This document shows, piece after piece, positions 1-7,340 of a DNA stretch of 44,382 nt. A model generated the notes under the pieces. It made no database searches, was not told the DNA's origin, and saw nothing but the letters and a program-made list of their open reading frames with translations. The translations under genes were made by a program, and so were the position numbers. The number at the start of each line of letters is the position of its first letter. Position 1 is the stretch's first letter. The stretch is from an uncultured Eubacteriales bacterium. Lineage in GTDB: Bacteria; Bacillota; Clostridia; Oscillospirales; Oscillospiraceae. The stretch spans positions 1-44,382 of the forward strand of contig URGL01000013.1 of NCBI GenBank assembly GCA_900547405.1, written 5' to 3'.

Positions 1-340
1 ACCCTCTCCTGGGAGAGGGTGGCAGGGCGAAGCCCTGACGGGTGTGGGGCGGGACCCAGAACCAACCCGGTACCGCCCCTCTTCCGCCGCTGCGGCGGCA
101 CCTTCCCCCAGGGGAAGATAAGGAAACGCCTCCGCCGGAGGTAGCCTTCCCCCACGGGGAAGGTGGCACGCCGTAAGGCGTGACGGATGAGGGGCCGTAC
201 CCCAATAACGAGACAGGCCACATTGAATGGGAAATACTTCCGTTCAACGTGGCTTGTTTTTCACTTTTCGGTTGGTTCCCCTCATCCGTCCCGGGCTGCG
301 CCCGGTCCACCTTCCCCGTGGGGGAAGGCGGCCTCCCGTG
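1..340. repeat. Cluster of REP-like palindromic intergenic repeats
   Basis: No gene is seen in 1-493. Several units share one plan: a first stem-loop (CCTCTCC..GGAGAGG or CTTCCCC..GGGGAAG), TGGCA or TGGAC, a second small stem-loop (such as CGCCGTAAGGCG), then GACGGRTGWGG. Units lie at about 1-50 and 143-195 on the plus strand and 278-335 in the opposite orientation, the last with extra copies of the GGGGAAGGCGGCCTCC half. A related unit closes the window at 44328-44382. They look like dispersed non-coding repeats; no transposase is associated with them. Short ORFs through them are not credible genes. Confidence 0.65.
214..262 (+). terminator. Probable intrinsic terminator of a gene upstream of the window
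   Basis: An inverted repeat (GGCCACATTGAA around 217-228 paired, with G-U pairs, to TTCAACGTGGCT around 243-254) is followed by TTGTTTTTC. The stem and the U-rich tail in plus orientation suit a terminator. The gene it serves is not in the window. Confidence 0.5.
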
Positions 341-433
341 GGGGAAGGCGGCCTCCGGCGGGGGCTGTTCTGTCTGAGATTGTCGAAAAATGCCCTGATC
401 CATGCCGCTTAAAAAAGAATTTCCGGAAGCTGG

Positions 434-462
434 TTGAAATTTATTGCATAACATGGTATCCT
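434..462 (+). promoter_or_regulatory. Promoter of the nucleotidyltransferase gene
   Basis: TTGAAA (434-439), a 17-bp spacer and TATCCT (457-462) form a reasonable sigma-A promoter about 30 bp before the TTG start at 494. A strong GGAGG ribosome binding site lies at 481-485. Confidence 0.5.
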
Positions 463-493
463 ATAGGCATACATATATAAGGAGGACGCACTT

Positions 494-1396
494 TTGAAAA
501 AGACGACCCTAGTCATTATGGCGGCGGGCATCGGCAGCCGGTACGGCGGCGGCATCAAGCAGCTGGCCAGTGTAGACGCTTCCGGCCATATTATTATGGA
601 CTACTCCATCCACGACGCCATTGAGGCAGGTTTCAATAAAATTCTCTTCATCATCCGCAAAGACATTGAGAAGGACTTCCGGGAGGTCATCGGCACCCGG
701 ATCGAGGAAATGTGCTCCGCCCACGGTGTGGAGGTGGGCTACTGCTTCCAGTCCCTGACGGATATCCCCGGCACCCTGCCTGAGGGCCGGACCAAGCCCT
801 GGGGCACCGGCCAGGCCGTCCTTGCCGCCAAGGACCTCATCGACTCCCCCTTCGCCGTCATCAACGCCGACGACTACTACGGCAAGAGCATCTACAAGGA
901 GATCCACGACTACCTCCAGGAGGATCATCCGGACAATGCGTTCTGCATGGCGGGCTTCATCCTGAAAAACACCCTCTCCGACAACGGCGGCGTCACCCGG
1001 GGCATCTGCCAGGTGCGGGACGGATTCCTGACCAACGTGGTGGAGACCAAGAACATCCAGTCCGATGCCGTAGCCGATGGCGTCCAGCTGGACCCGGAGA
1101 GCTACGTATCCATGAACCTGTGGGGCCTGTTCCCCGCCTTCCTGGCCACTCTGGAGGAGAACTTCCGGGTCTTCTTTGAGAAGGAAGTCCCGGGCAATCC
1201 CCTGAAGGCCGAGTATCTGCTGCCCATCCTCATCGGTGAGCTGCTGCAGAAGCAGGCCCTGACGGTAAAGGTCCTGCCCACCCACGACAAGTGGTTCGGC
1301 GTCACCTACGCCGCCGACAAGGCCTCCGTCACCGAGAGCTTCCGCCAGCTCATCCAGGCAGGAGTCTACAAGGACGACCTGTACAGCGATCTGTAA
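494..1396 (+). CDS. Sugar-phosphate nucleotidyltransferase family protein (NDP-sugar synthase-like)
   Basis: A 300-residue cytosolic protein of the nucleotidyltransferase (GT-A-like) fold that activates a sugar phosphate with an NTP. The N-terminus carries the family's nucleotide-binding loop as MAAGIGSRYGGGIKQ (residues 9-23), and INADDYYG near residue 122 is the metal-binding Asp region. The start is TTG at 494, chosen because GGAGG ends 8 nt upstream and the loop then begins at the usual distance. The next gene is convergent, so it is probably monocistronic. Family assignment is firm; the sugar and nucleotide cannot be read from the sequence, and a role in cell-surface polysaccharide synthesis is only an inference. 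Confidence 0.8.
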   Translation: MKKTTLVIMAAGIGSRYGGGIKQLASVDASGHIIMDYSIHDAIEAGFNKILFIIRKDIEKDFREVIGTRIEEMCSAHGVEVGYCFQSLTDIPGTLPEGRTKPWGTGQAVLAAKDLIDSPFAVINADDYYGKSIYKEIHDYLQEDHPDNAFCMAGFILKNTLSDNGGVTRGICQVRDGFLTNVVETKNIQSDAVADGVQLDPESYVSMNLWGLFPAFLATLEENFRVFFEKEVPGNPLKAEYLLPILIGELLQKQALTVKVLPTHDKWFGVTYAADKASVTESFRQLIQAGVYKDDLYSDL

Positions 1397-1401
1397 ACCA
1401 C

Positions 1402-1574
1402 GGGGCTGTTAAGAAACGCTGTCATTGCGAACCAGTGACCGATGTCACTGGTGTGGCAATCTCCCGGTTGCGTGGGAGGGCCAAGACCACAGAATGAACG
1501 ATCTGAAAATCTTGGGGATTGCCACGCCAGTGTGCGCACTGGCTCGCAATGACAGGGCGTTTTCTAACAGCCCC
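1402..1574. repeat. MITE-like palindromic element
   Basis: The ends are long inverted repeats: GGGGCTGTTAAGAAACGC with GTCATTGCGA on the left, and TCGCAATGAC with GCGTTTTCTAACAGCCCC on the right. The interior is also arranged symmetrically (CCAGTG..CACTGG, GGCAATC..GATTGCC). It has no credible coding capacity. The size (173 bp) and terminal inverted repeats fit a non-autonomous miniature element or a large hairpin repeat. No target-site duplication is obvious. Confidence 0.65.
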
Positions 1575-1612
1575 TTTCCCTTCCCCTGAGGGAGGCCTTT
1601 GGGAACCCAAAA

Positions 1613-1638
1613 GGGCCTGCCGCTACTGCGGCAGGCCC
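1613..1638 (-). terminator. Intrinsic terminator of the mgl-type operon
   Basis: A perfect 11-bp stem (GGGCCTGCCGC, loop of 4, GCGGCAGGCCC) is followed on the minus strand by TTTTGGG. It lies 5 bp beyond the stop codon of the last operon gene at 1644. Confidence 0.75.
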
Positions 1639-1643
1639 AAAGC

Positions 1644-1850
1644 TTATCTGACGAAGATGTGGAAGATATCCTTTGCGTCCAGGTAAATCAGCACGAAGGT
1701 CAGGGCCAGCAGCACCAGGCAGGTGGCGATGATCTTATCGAGCTGCTTGACGGTCAGGGGAACCCGGTCGTACCAGTTCTCCTTCTGGAGCTGCCACTGG
1801 GACTTGACCTCTTCCGGCTCTTCCTTGGGGGTAGCGTCTTTTTCTTCCAT
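1644..1850 (-). CDS. Small single-span membrane protein at the end of the mgl-type operon
   Basis: A 68-residue protein with a charged, Glu-rich N-terminus (residues 1-35) and one hydrophobic segment (about residues 39-62, IIATCLVLLALTFVLIYL), ending in a short polar tail. Its ATG overlaps the permease stop codon (TAATG), so it is translationally coupled and clearly belongs to the transporter operon. No family is recognised. It could be an accessory subunit that stabilises or regulates the permease; that is inference from position only. Confidence 0.7.
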   Translation of the reverse strand: MEEKDATPKEEPEEVKSQWQLQKENWYDRVPLTVKQLDKIIATCLVLLALTFVLIYLDAKDIFHIFVR

Positions 1851-2863
1851 TACTTCTTGGCGACGTACTTCCGGATATCCATGGCAACGGCCACAATGAC
1901 CACCAGGCCCTGGACAATGTAGTTGAAGTTGGGGTCCGCGCCTACGAACTGCAGAATGATCTTCAGCAGCTCGAAGACCAGCACGCCGATGAGGATGCCG
2001 CCAACGGTACCGATACCGCCGGTGGTGGAGACACCGCCGATGGTACAGCCAGCGATGGCTTCCAGCTCGTAGCTGACGCCCATGGAGGCGGAAGCGCCGC
2101 CGGACTTACCGGTCATCAGGAAACCGGCGAAGGCGTACATCAGGCCGGCAGTCATGTAGATCAGGGTCTTTCTCACACGGACGTTGACACCGGAGACCTC
2201 CGCGGCATTCTCGTTGCCGCCGATGGCGTAGATGTATTTGCCGTGGGTGGTCTTATTGTACATGAACCAGAACAGCAGTCCAAACAAGAGGGCAAACAGG
2301 ATGTATCCGTTGAAGCCCTTGAAGCTGCCCATAGGCAGGAACTTCCAGTTGAAGAAGCCCTTGAAGCTGTCGGTGAAACCGCCGATGGGCTGGGCGTTGG
2401 TGTAGATCAGGTTGATGCCGTAAATGATGGTCTGGATACCCAGAGTGGCGATGAAGGGAGGTACGTTCAGGTAGGCGATGATCAGGCCCGTGATGGTACC
2501 CACGGCGGCGCCCACAGCCAGGATGATGAGCAGGACCACCCACATGTTCATCTCGGGCATCCAGGAGAACATACGGCTGGCGTAGTCGGCACGCTGGACC
2601 ATAACGCCGGTGAGGGTGGCAGCCAGGGCGGCCTGACGGCCGGCGGACAGGTCGGTGCCCTTGGTGATCAGGCAGCCGGAAACACCCAGAGCAATGAGGA
2701 ACCGAACGGTGGTGTTGCACATCAGGTTATTCAGGTTGTCCAGAGAGAAGAAGTTATTGATGGTGCAGCCCACTACCAGGCTGAGCAGAGCCAGCATAAT
2801 GACGATAGGGTTGTCCTTGATGACCTTCCAAACTTTCTGGGGAACACTCATTTGTGTTTTCAT
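1850..2863 (-). CDS. mglC: Galactose/methyl-galactoside-type ABC transporter permease (MglC-like)
   Basis: Integral membrane permease of the ribose/galactose ABC family (BPD_transp_2), 337 residues with about eight to ten hydrophobic segments. The motif GTITGLIIAYLNVPPFIATLG is typical of RbsC/MglC permeases, and the C-terminal part (EAIAGCTIGGVSTTGG) matches the conserved cytoplasmic loop that contacts the ATPase. ATG at 2863 was chosen because AGGAGG lies 11 nt upstream; an in-frame TTG at 2887 would add eight residues that encode this same ribosome binding site. It follows the ATPase gene by 20 bp. Substrate class is inferred from the binding protein and family resemblance. Confidence 0.88.
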   Translation of the reverse strand: MKTQMSVPQKVWKVIKDNPIVIMLALLSLVVGCTINNFFSLDNLNNLMCNTTVRFLIALGVSGCLITKGTDLSAGRQAALAATLTGVMVQRADYASRMFSWMPEMNMWVVLLIILAVGAAVGTITGLIIAYLNVPPFIATLGIQTIIYGINLIYTNAQPIGGFTDSFKGFFNWKFLPMGSFKGFNGYILFALLFGLLFWFMYNKTTHGKYIYAIGGNENAAEVSGVNVRVRKTLIYMTAGLMYAFAGFLMTGKSGGASASMGVSYELEAIAGCTIGGVSTTGGIGTVGGILIGVLVFELLKIILQFVGADPNFNYIVQGLVVIVAVAMDIRKYVAKK

Positions 2864-2883
2864 ATTCCAATTTTCCTCCTTGC

Positions 2884-4401
2884 TCAAACTGTCTCAAACT
2901 GGGTTGCCAGTTCCATAATGTTTTCCTGTGTCGCGTCCTTGCCGTCGATGAAGCCGGTGACCCGTCCATCGCACATGACCATGACCCGGTCGGACATGCC
3001 GATGAGCTCGGCCATTTCGGAAGAGATCATAATGATGCTCTTTCCGGCCCGGGCCAGCTCCTCAATGATGCAATAGATCTCGTACTTGGCACCTACGTCG
3101 ATACCGCGGGTAGGCTCGTCCAGGATCAGCACATCCGGAGCGTTGGCCAGCCACCGTCCGATCAGGACCTTCTGCTGGTTGCCGCCGGAGAGGCTCTGGA
3201 TCTGGGTCTTGCTGGAGGGAGTCTTGATGTTCATTTTCTCGACGTTGGTCTGGACCAGCTTTTCCACCTTCTGGTCGTTGATCATAATGCCGAATTCCAG
3301 ATACTGCTTCAGGGAGGCCACAGAAATATTGTCCGCAATGCTCAGAACGCCCAGAATACCGGTGGCCCGGCGGTCCTCCGTCAGCATGGCAATGCCATGG
3401 TCGATGGCATCCTTGGGTCTTGTGATCTTCAGCTCCTCGCCCTTATAGCGGATGGTGCCGGAGCTATGGGACCGGATGCCGAAGAGGCCCTCCATAAGCT
3501 CGGTCCGCTGGGCACCCACCAGGCCGCCTACGCCCAGGATCTCGCCCTTGCGGACGTTGAAGTTCACATGGCGGAAGCTCCTGGGATTGATGGAGGTGAA
3601 GTCCTCCACCTCAAACACCACCTCGCCGGGCACGTTGTGCCGCTCGGGGTACAGGTTGGTCAGCTCCCGGCCCACCATCTTGGAGATGATGAAGTCGGTG
3701 GTAAGGCCTTTGCAGTCCCAGGTGCCGATGTAATGGCCGTCACGCATGATGGTCACTTCGTCGGAGATGCGGAGGATCTCGTCCATCTTGTGGGAGATGT
3801 AGACAATGGAAACGCCGTCGGCCTTCAGGTCCTCGATGATGCGGAAGAGGGCTTCCACTTCGTTGGCCGTCAGAGAGGAGGTAGGCTCGTCCAGAATCAG
3901 TACCTTACAGTTGGCGGAAACGGCCTTGGCGATCTCCACAGACTGCATCTGAGAAACGCTCAGCTCGCCCAGCATCTGCCTGGGATCGAAGTCCATCCGG
4001 ACCTTTTTCAGCAGAGCGGCGGTATCTGCGTACATTTTTTCATGGTCGACCACGGGAATGAAGCCCAAAAACTTCTTCATGGGATAACGGCCCAGGAAGA
4101 TGTTCTCGCCGATGGTTCGGGCGGGAATGGGCTGCAGCTCCTGATGGACCATGGCAATACCCATTTTCAGAGCCTCCAGGGGATCCTTGATGGTCACCTT
4201 TTTGCCCTCGTAATAGATCTCGCCTTCGTCCATGCTGTAGATGCCGAACATGCACTTCATCAGTGTGGACTTACCGGCACCGTTTTCTCCCATGAGCGCG
4301 TGAACCTTGCCGGGATGCAGGCAGAGCTGGGCGTGGTCCAGCGCTTTTACACCGGGGAAGGACTTACAAACACCGCGCATTTCCAAGCGGTATTCACTCA
4401 T
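2884..4401 (-). CDS. mglA: Sugar ABC transporter ATP-binding protein, tandem ATPase (MglA-like)
   Basis: A 505-residue cytosolic protein with two ABC cassettes in one chain, as in MglA/RbsA/XylG. The first cassette has a full Walker A (GENGAGKST, residues 38-46), a signature-like LSVSQMQSVEIAKA and Walker B LILDEPTSSL. The second has the family's usual degenerate Walker A (GLVGAQRTELM), signature LSGGNQQK and Walker B LILDEPTRGIDVG. Length is normal. The ATG at 4401 has AGGAGG seven bases upstream. It powers import through the permease encoded just downstream. The binding-protein gene lies upstream, separated by about 210 bp that holds a palindromic element and a hairpin. Confidence 0.92.
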   Translation of the reverse strand: MSEYRLEMRGVCKSFPGVKALDHAQLCLHPGKVHALMGENGAGKSTLMKCMFGIYSMDEGEIYYEGKKVTIKDPLEALKMGIAMVHQELQPIPARTIGENIFLGRYPMKKFLGFIPVVDHEKMYADTAALLKKVRMDFDPRQMLGELSVSQMQSVEIAKAVSANCKVLILDEPTSSLTANEVEALFRIIEDLKADGVSIVYISHKMDEILRISDEVTIMRDGHYIGTWDCKGLTTDFIISKMVGRELTNLYPERHNVPGEVVFEVEDFTSINPRSFRHVNFNVRKGEILGVGGLVGAQRTELMEGLFGIRSHSSGTIRYKGEELKITRPKDAIDHGIAMLTEDRRATGILGVLSIADNISVASLKQYLEFGIMINDQKVEKLVQTNVEKMNIKTPSSKTQIQSLSGGNQQKVLIGRWLANAPDVLILDEPTRGIDVGAKYEIYCIIEELARAGKSIIMISSEMAELIGMSDRVMVMCDGRVTGFIDGKDATQENIMELATQFETV

Positions 4402-4440
4402 TGAGCAGACCTCCTATTCTTTTGCGTAATTCAAGACTTT

Positions 4441-4554
4441 GGTTTCGTCTCAGGGGGATATTAACGGCTTTGTCCGGAACCTGCGCGGGCTGATGTGGGC
4501 ATCAGCCCCTACGCGGGCGGCGCGGGAGATTTAATATTCCCCTCAAAGGAAACC
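4441..4554. repeat. Palindromic intergenic element between mglB and mglA
   Basis: GGTTTCGTC..GGGGGATATTAA at the left end pairs imperfectly (about 18 of 24 positions) with TTAATATTCCCC..GGAAACC at the right end. The middle contains a 9-bp hairpin (GGGCTGATG, TGGG, CATCAGCCC, 4487-4508) and further GC-rich sequence. It looks like a small dispersed insertion, about 114 bp, within an operon. Confidence 0.5.
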
Positions 4555-4568
4555 TATACTCTGAAATG

Positions 4569-4592
4569 GGGTGGGCTGCAAGCAGCCCACCC
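4569..4592 (-). terminator. Attenuator or mRNA-stabilising hairpin after mglB
   Basis: A perfect 11-bp stem (GGGTGGGCTGC, AA loop, GCAGCCCACCC) lies 20 bp past the binding-protein stop codon. On the minus strand it is followed only by CATTTC, a weak tail. Such hairpins between binding-protein and ATPase genes commonly let the binding protein be made in excess; here that role is inferred. Confidence 0.6.
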
Positions 4593-4611
4593 ACAGTGAA
4601 AGCGTCAGATA

Positions 4612-5685
4612 TTAGCCGAAGTAAGCGGCATCGACCTTGACGTAGTCGACCCAGTAGTAGTTGTCGATGGCTTCGCCGTTCAGAGCCTTGACAGCGACAT
4701 CAACAGCGGTGTGGGACTGGCCGATGTGGTCGTTCAGAACGGTACCGGTCATGGTGCCCTTCTTGACCATCTCCTGGCACTCGTCCAGAGCGTCAACGCC
4801 CAGCAGGTAGATGTCCTTGCCAACGGTGCGGCCAGCAGCCTCGATGGCAGCGGCAGCGCCCAGAGCCATACCGTCGTTGTTGCAGAAGACAACCTCGATC
4901 TTGTCGCCGTACTGAGCCAGAGCGGCGGCTACGATTTCCTGACCCTTGGTCTGGTCCCAGTTACCAACGTTCTGGACCAGCTTCTCGACCTTCATGCCAG
5001 CGTCGGTCAGAGCCTTGATGGAGTACTCGGTACGGTACTGAGCATCGGGGTTCTCGGGGTCGCCAACGACCATGACGTAGGAGACAACGCCGTCGCCGTT
5101 GATATCGCCCTTGTTGTCCAGAGCCAGAACGATCTCGCCCTGGTAAGTACCGGACTGACGGGCGTCAGCACCGACGTAGCAAACGGTGGGGTTGTCGATG
5201 ATGCCGGGGTAGGACTCGTCACCGTTGTCGCCCAGAGGCTCACGGTTGATCAGGACCAGGGGAATGCCAGCGGCAACGACCTTGTCGATGATGACTTCGG
5301 CAGAGGAGGTCTGAACCAGGTTGCAGATGATGACATCCATCTTCTGAGTGATGAAGGTATCGATCTGGTTGGTCTGCTCGCCCATGTCGTTCTTGCCGTC
5401 GACCATGGTGACTTCGTACTTAACGGTGTCGGTCTCCAGAGTCTTGAAGTAGTTCTCGATTTCCTGACGGTACAGGGTCATGAAGTTGTCGTTGTACTGA
5501 TAGATGGCAACGCCGACCTTGTAGGTCTTGACATCGCCAGCGGGAGCGGCAGCAGCCTCAGTGGCAGCGGCAGCGGCCTCGGTAGCGGCGGGAGCAGCGG
5601 TAGTAGCGGTAGGGGTGCTGCTGACGCAGGCTGCCAGAGACAGGGCCATAGCCAGGACCAGCAGCGCAGAGATGATCTTCTTCAT
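4612..5685 (-). CDS. mglB: Galactose-type sugar-binding lipoprotein (MglB-like)
   Basis: Periplasmic-binding-protein-like lipoprotein, 357 residues, that would capture sugar outside the cell for the MglA/MglC importer. A signal peptide (MKKIISALLVLAMALSLAAC) ends in a lipobox with Cys20. A low-complexity Ala/Thr/Glu linker (about residues 21-47) follows, then a type I binding-protein domain. NKGDINGDGVVSY resembles the EF-hand-like calcium loop of galactose-binding proteins. The ATG at 5685 is preceded by GGAGGAA; an upstream in-frame ATG at 5715 would add ten residues ahead of the signal peptide and lacks such a site. First gene of the operon. Galactose or a methyl-galactoside is the likeliest ligand, but it is not proven. 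Confidence 0.9.
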   Translation of the reverse strand: MKKIISALLVLAMALSLAACVSSTPTATTAAPAATEAAAAATEAAAAPAGDVKTYKVGVAIYQYNDNFMTLYRQEIENYFKTLETDTVKYEVTMVDGKNDMGEQTNQIDTFITQKMDVIICNLVQTSSAEVIIDKVVAAGIPLVLINREPLGDNGDESYPGIIDNPTVCYVGADARQSGTYQGEIVLALDNKGDINGDGVVSYVMVVGDPENPDAQYRTEYSIKALTDAGMKVEKLVQNVGNWDQTKGQEIVAAALAQYGDKIEVVFCNNDGMALGAAAAIEAAGRTVGKDIYLLGVDALDECQEMVKKGTMTGTVLNDHIGQSHTAVDVAVKALNGEAIDNYYWVDYVKVDAAYFG

Positions 5686-5859
5686 TTGTGTTCCTCCTAA
5701 AAAAGATGATGCCAAACCGGCAGGCCGGTTCAGTCCGATTATCCCCGGATCCAGAACCTAACAATTTTGCACAATCCTGCGTTCCGGGAAACATCGACAT
5801 TATAGCAGTTATTATTATCTTTGTAAAGGAATTTTTAAATTTTCGTTGGAATAGCACAT

Positions 5860-5910
5860 TTTATACTCTCAATTTTGTGCATATCTCACAATTCCCAGAG
5901 AACGTTTTCT
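5860..5910 (-). promoter_or_regulatory. Candidate mglB promoter region with LacI/GalR- or cre-like operator
   Basis: The 449-bp gap 5686-6134 has no credible gene. It contains an AT-rich stretch with a minus-strand TATAAA box (5860-5865). Upstream of it lies AGAGAACGTTTTCT (5897-5910), a near palindrome centred on CG. Such operators are typical of LacI/GalR regulators, including CcpA cre sites. No good -35 box is seen, so the promoter may be weak or activated. A repressor gene is not present nearby. Confidence 0.35.
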
Positions 5911-6058
5911 TTGTGTTCGCCCCCTCCGAATTCTGTATTTAATTATCGAATTGTCAATTTTTCGATAAAATTTGAAATTATAATTAAATCGAAACCGGTA
6001 TAGTTCCCTTCATTTTCCGATTTTCCCGCAATAAAATAGCCATATTCCATCGCAGAAC

Positions 6059-6096
6059 AAAAAAGCGCCGGGGACCGCCGCCACCGGTTCCCGGCG
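6059..6096 (-). terminator. Intrinsic terminator of the second sugar-binding protein gene
   Basis: CGCCGGGGACCG (6066-6077) pairs with CGGTTCCCGGCG (6085-6096), 11 of 12 positions. On the minus strand the hairpin is followed by CTTTTTTG. It lies about 40 bp past the stop codon at 6135. Confidence 0.75.
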
Positions 6097-6134
6097 ACGG
6101 TCGGTCCTCAGCGGCCCGGTTCCTCCCGGCGGTC

Positions 6135-7190
6135 TCAGCCGGTGTAGGAAGAATAGGGAATATTGACCCGCCAGGAGCCCTCCAGGTTGGCGGAATCGAT
6201 GCCCTCAAAGGTGGCCTTGCCCTCCATCAGGTTCCGGGCAATGGTGGCAACGGCTTCGGCCATTCCTTCCGCGTCCTGCTTGATGGTGCCGGTCATGGAG
6301 CTGTCGGCAATCGCGGCTTTGGCCGCGTCGGTGGCATCCACGCCAAAAACCGGGATGGTCTTCCCCGTGCCGTTGTTATACCCGGCGGCCTGAAGCGCCG
6401 TGACGGCTCCCAGGGCCATTGCGTCGTTGTTGGCAATGACCAGCTCCACCATGTCGCCCTCTGCTTCACAGTAGCGGGTCAGGATGGTCTGCATATAGTC
6501 CTGGCCCTGCTTTTCGGACCAGGCGCCGGTCTGGTCCACCAGATATCTGGCGCTGTTGTTGGGATCGTAGAAGGACAGCACCGGCTTCCCGGCGGCGGAC
6601 AGCACCCTGTTGGCATCCCCCACGCTGTATTGTGTCCGGGCGTTGGCCTCCGCATTGCCCTCCTGTCCCTTGAACAGCACATAGGAGATGATCCCGTCCC
6701 CGTTCAGGTCCACTGCGTCGTAATTGTTTACCAGGTAGTCCCCGATCATCTGGCCCTGCATATGCCCGGCCATGGTGTAGTCCGTTCCCACATAGGCGGC
6801 CTTTTCGTAAACGGAAACGATGTTCTCCGGAACGGAGCGGTTGAAAAACACCAGAGGCAGCCCCGCCTCCTTCGCCATATCCACGACGGTCTGGGTAGCC
6901 TCATCGCTGCTGGCCTCCACAATGTTCACTGCCAGGGCGGAGACCCCCTCGGCAATGGCCGACTGGATCTGCTCGATCTGGGCAGTCTGGCTGCCCTTGG
7001 CATCGTAATCCTGATAGCTGACCCCCGCCTTGGTCAGAGACTGGTCCAGAGTCTGCCGGACACTGGACAGATAGGCATCCTCAAAATCGTACCAAAAGAC
7101 GGCGACCTTCCCGCCGGAGCTGCCGGAGCCGCAGGCGGACACAGACAGCGCCATGACCAAGGCCAGCGCCAGCGCGATCCATTTTTTCAT
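6135..7190 (-). CDS. Second galactose-type sugar-binding lipoprotein
   Basis: A 351-residue lipoprotein of the same binding-protein family as the MglB-like protein. The signal peptide MKKWIALALALVMALSVSAC ends in a lipobox with Cys20 and is followed by a short Gly/Ser linker. The calcium-loop-like segment DLNGDGIISY, the hinge region ELVIANNDAMALGA and GVDATDAAK are conserved with its neighbour. It has its own promoter and terminator and no transporter genes, so it probably feeds the same MglA/MglC importer with a different ligand or affinity, or acts as a sensor. That sharing is inference. GGAGGAA lies before the ATG. Confidence 0.85.
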   Translation of the reverse strand: MKKWIALALALVMALSVSACGSGSSGGKVAVFWYDFEDAYLSSVRQTLDQSLTKAGVSYQDYDAKGSQTAQIEQIQSAIAEGVSALAVNIVEASSDEATQTVVDMAKEAGLPLVFFNRSVPENIVSVYEKAAYVGTDYTMAGHMQGQMIGDYLVNNYDAVDLNGDGIISYVLFKGQEGNAEANARTQYSVGDANRVLSAAGKPVLSFYDPNNSARYLVDQTGAWSEKQGQDYMQTILTRYCEAEGDMVELVIANNDAMALGAVTALQAAGYNNGTGKTIPVFGVDATDAAKAAIADSSMTGTIKQDAEGMAEAVATIARNLMEGKATFEGIDSANLEGSWRVNIPYSSYTG

Positions 7191-7227
7191 GGGTGTTCCT
7201 CCTAAACACGTTGTTATAATAGTCTAG

Positions 7228-7256
7228 AATATATCACCATTTCCTATTTTTGTAAA
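7228..7256 (-). promoter_or_regulatory. Promoter of the second binding-protein gene
   Basis: Read on the minus strand: TTTACA (7251-7256), a 17-bp spacer, TATATT (7228-7233), then about 38 bp to the ATG at 7190. Confidence 0.6.
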
Positions 7257-7280
7257 GTACCGCAAAATATGCCTGAATCA

Positions 7281-7309
7281 TTGCGTCCGGAGATCATCTG
7301 TGCTATACT
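7281..7309 (+). promoter_or_regulatory. Promoter of the membrane glycosyltransferase gene
   Basis: TTGCGT (7281-7286), a 17-bp spacer and TATACT (7304-7309) precede a GGAGGAAAT ribosome binding site and the ATG at 7341. Confidence 0.55.
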
Positions 7310-7340
7310 GGTGCCAGAAAATACGCCTGGAGGAAATCAT

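Noticed and set aside
180..480. Small ORFs of 61-97 residues near the window start
   Set aside because: They cross REP-like palindromes and a terminator and share the repeat sequence in three frames.
2854..4404. A 516-residue plus-strand ORF opposite the mglA gene
   Set aside because: It is an antisense frame of a well-supported ABC ATPase in GC-rich DNA, with no family motifs.
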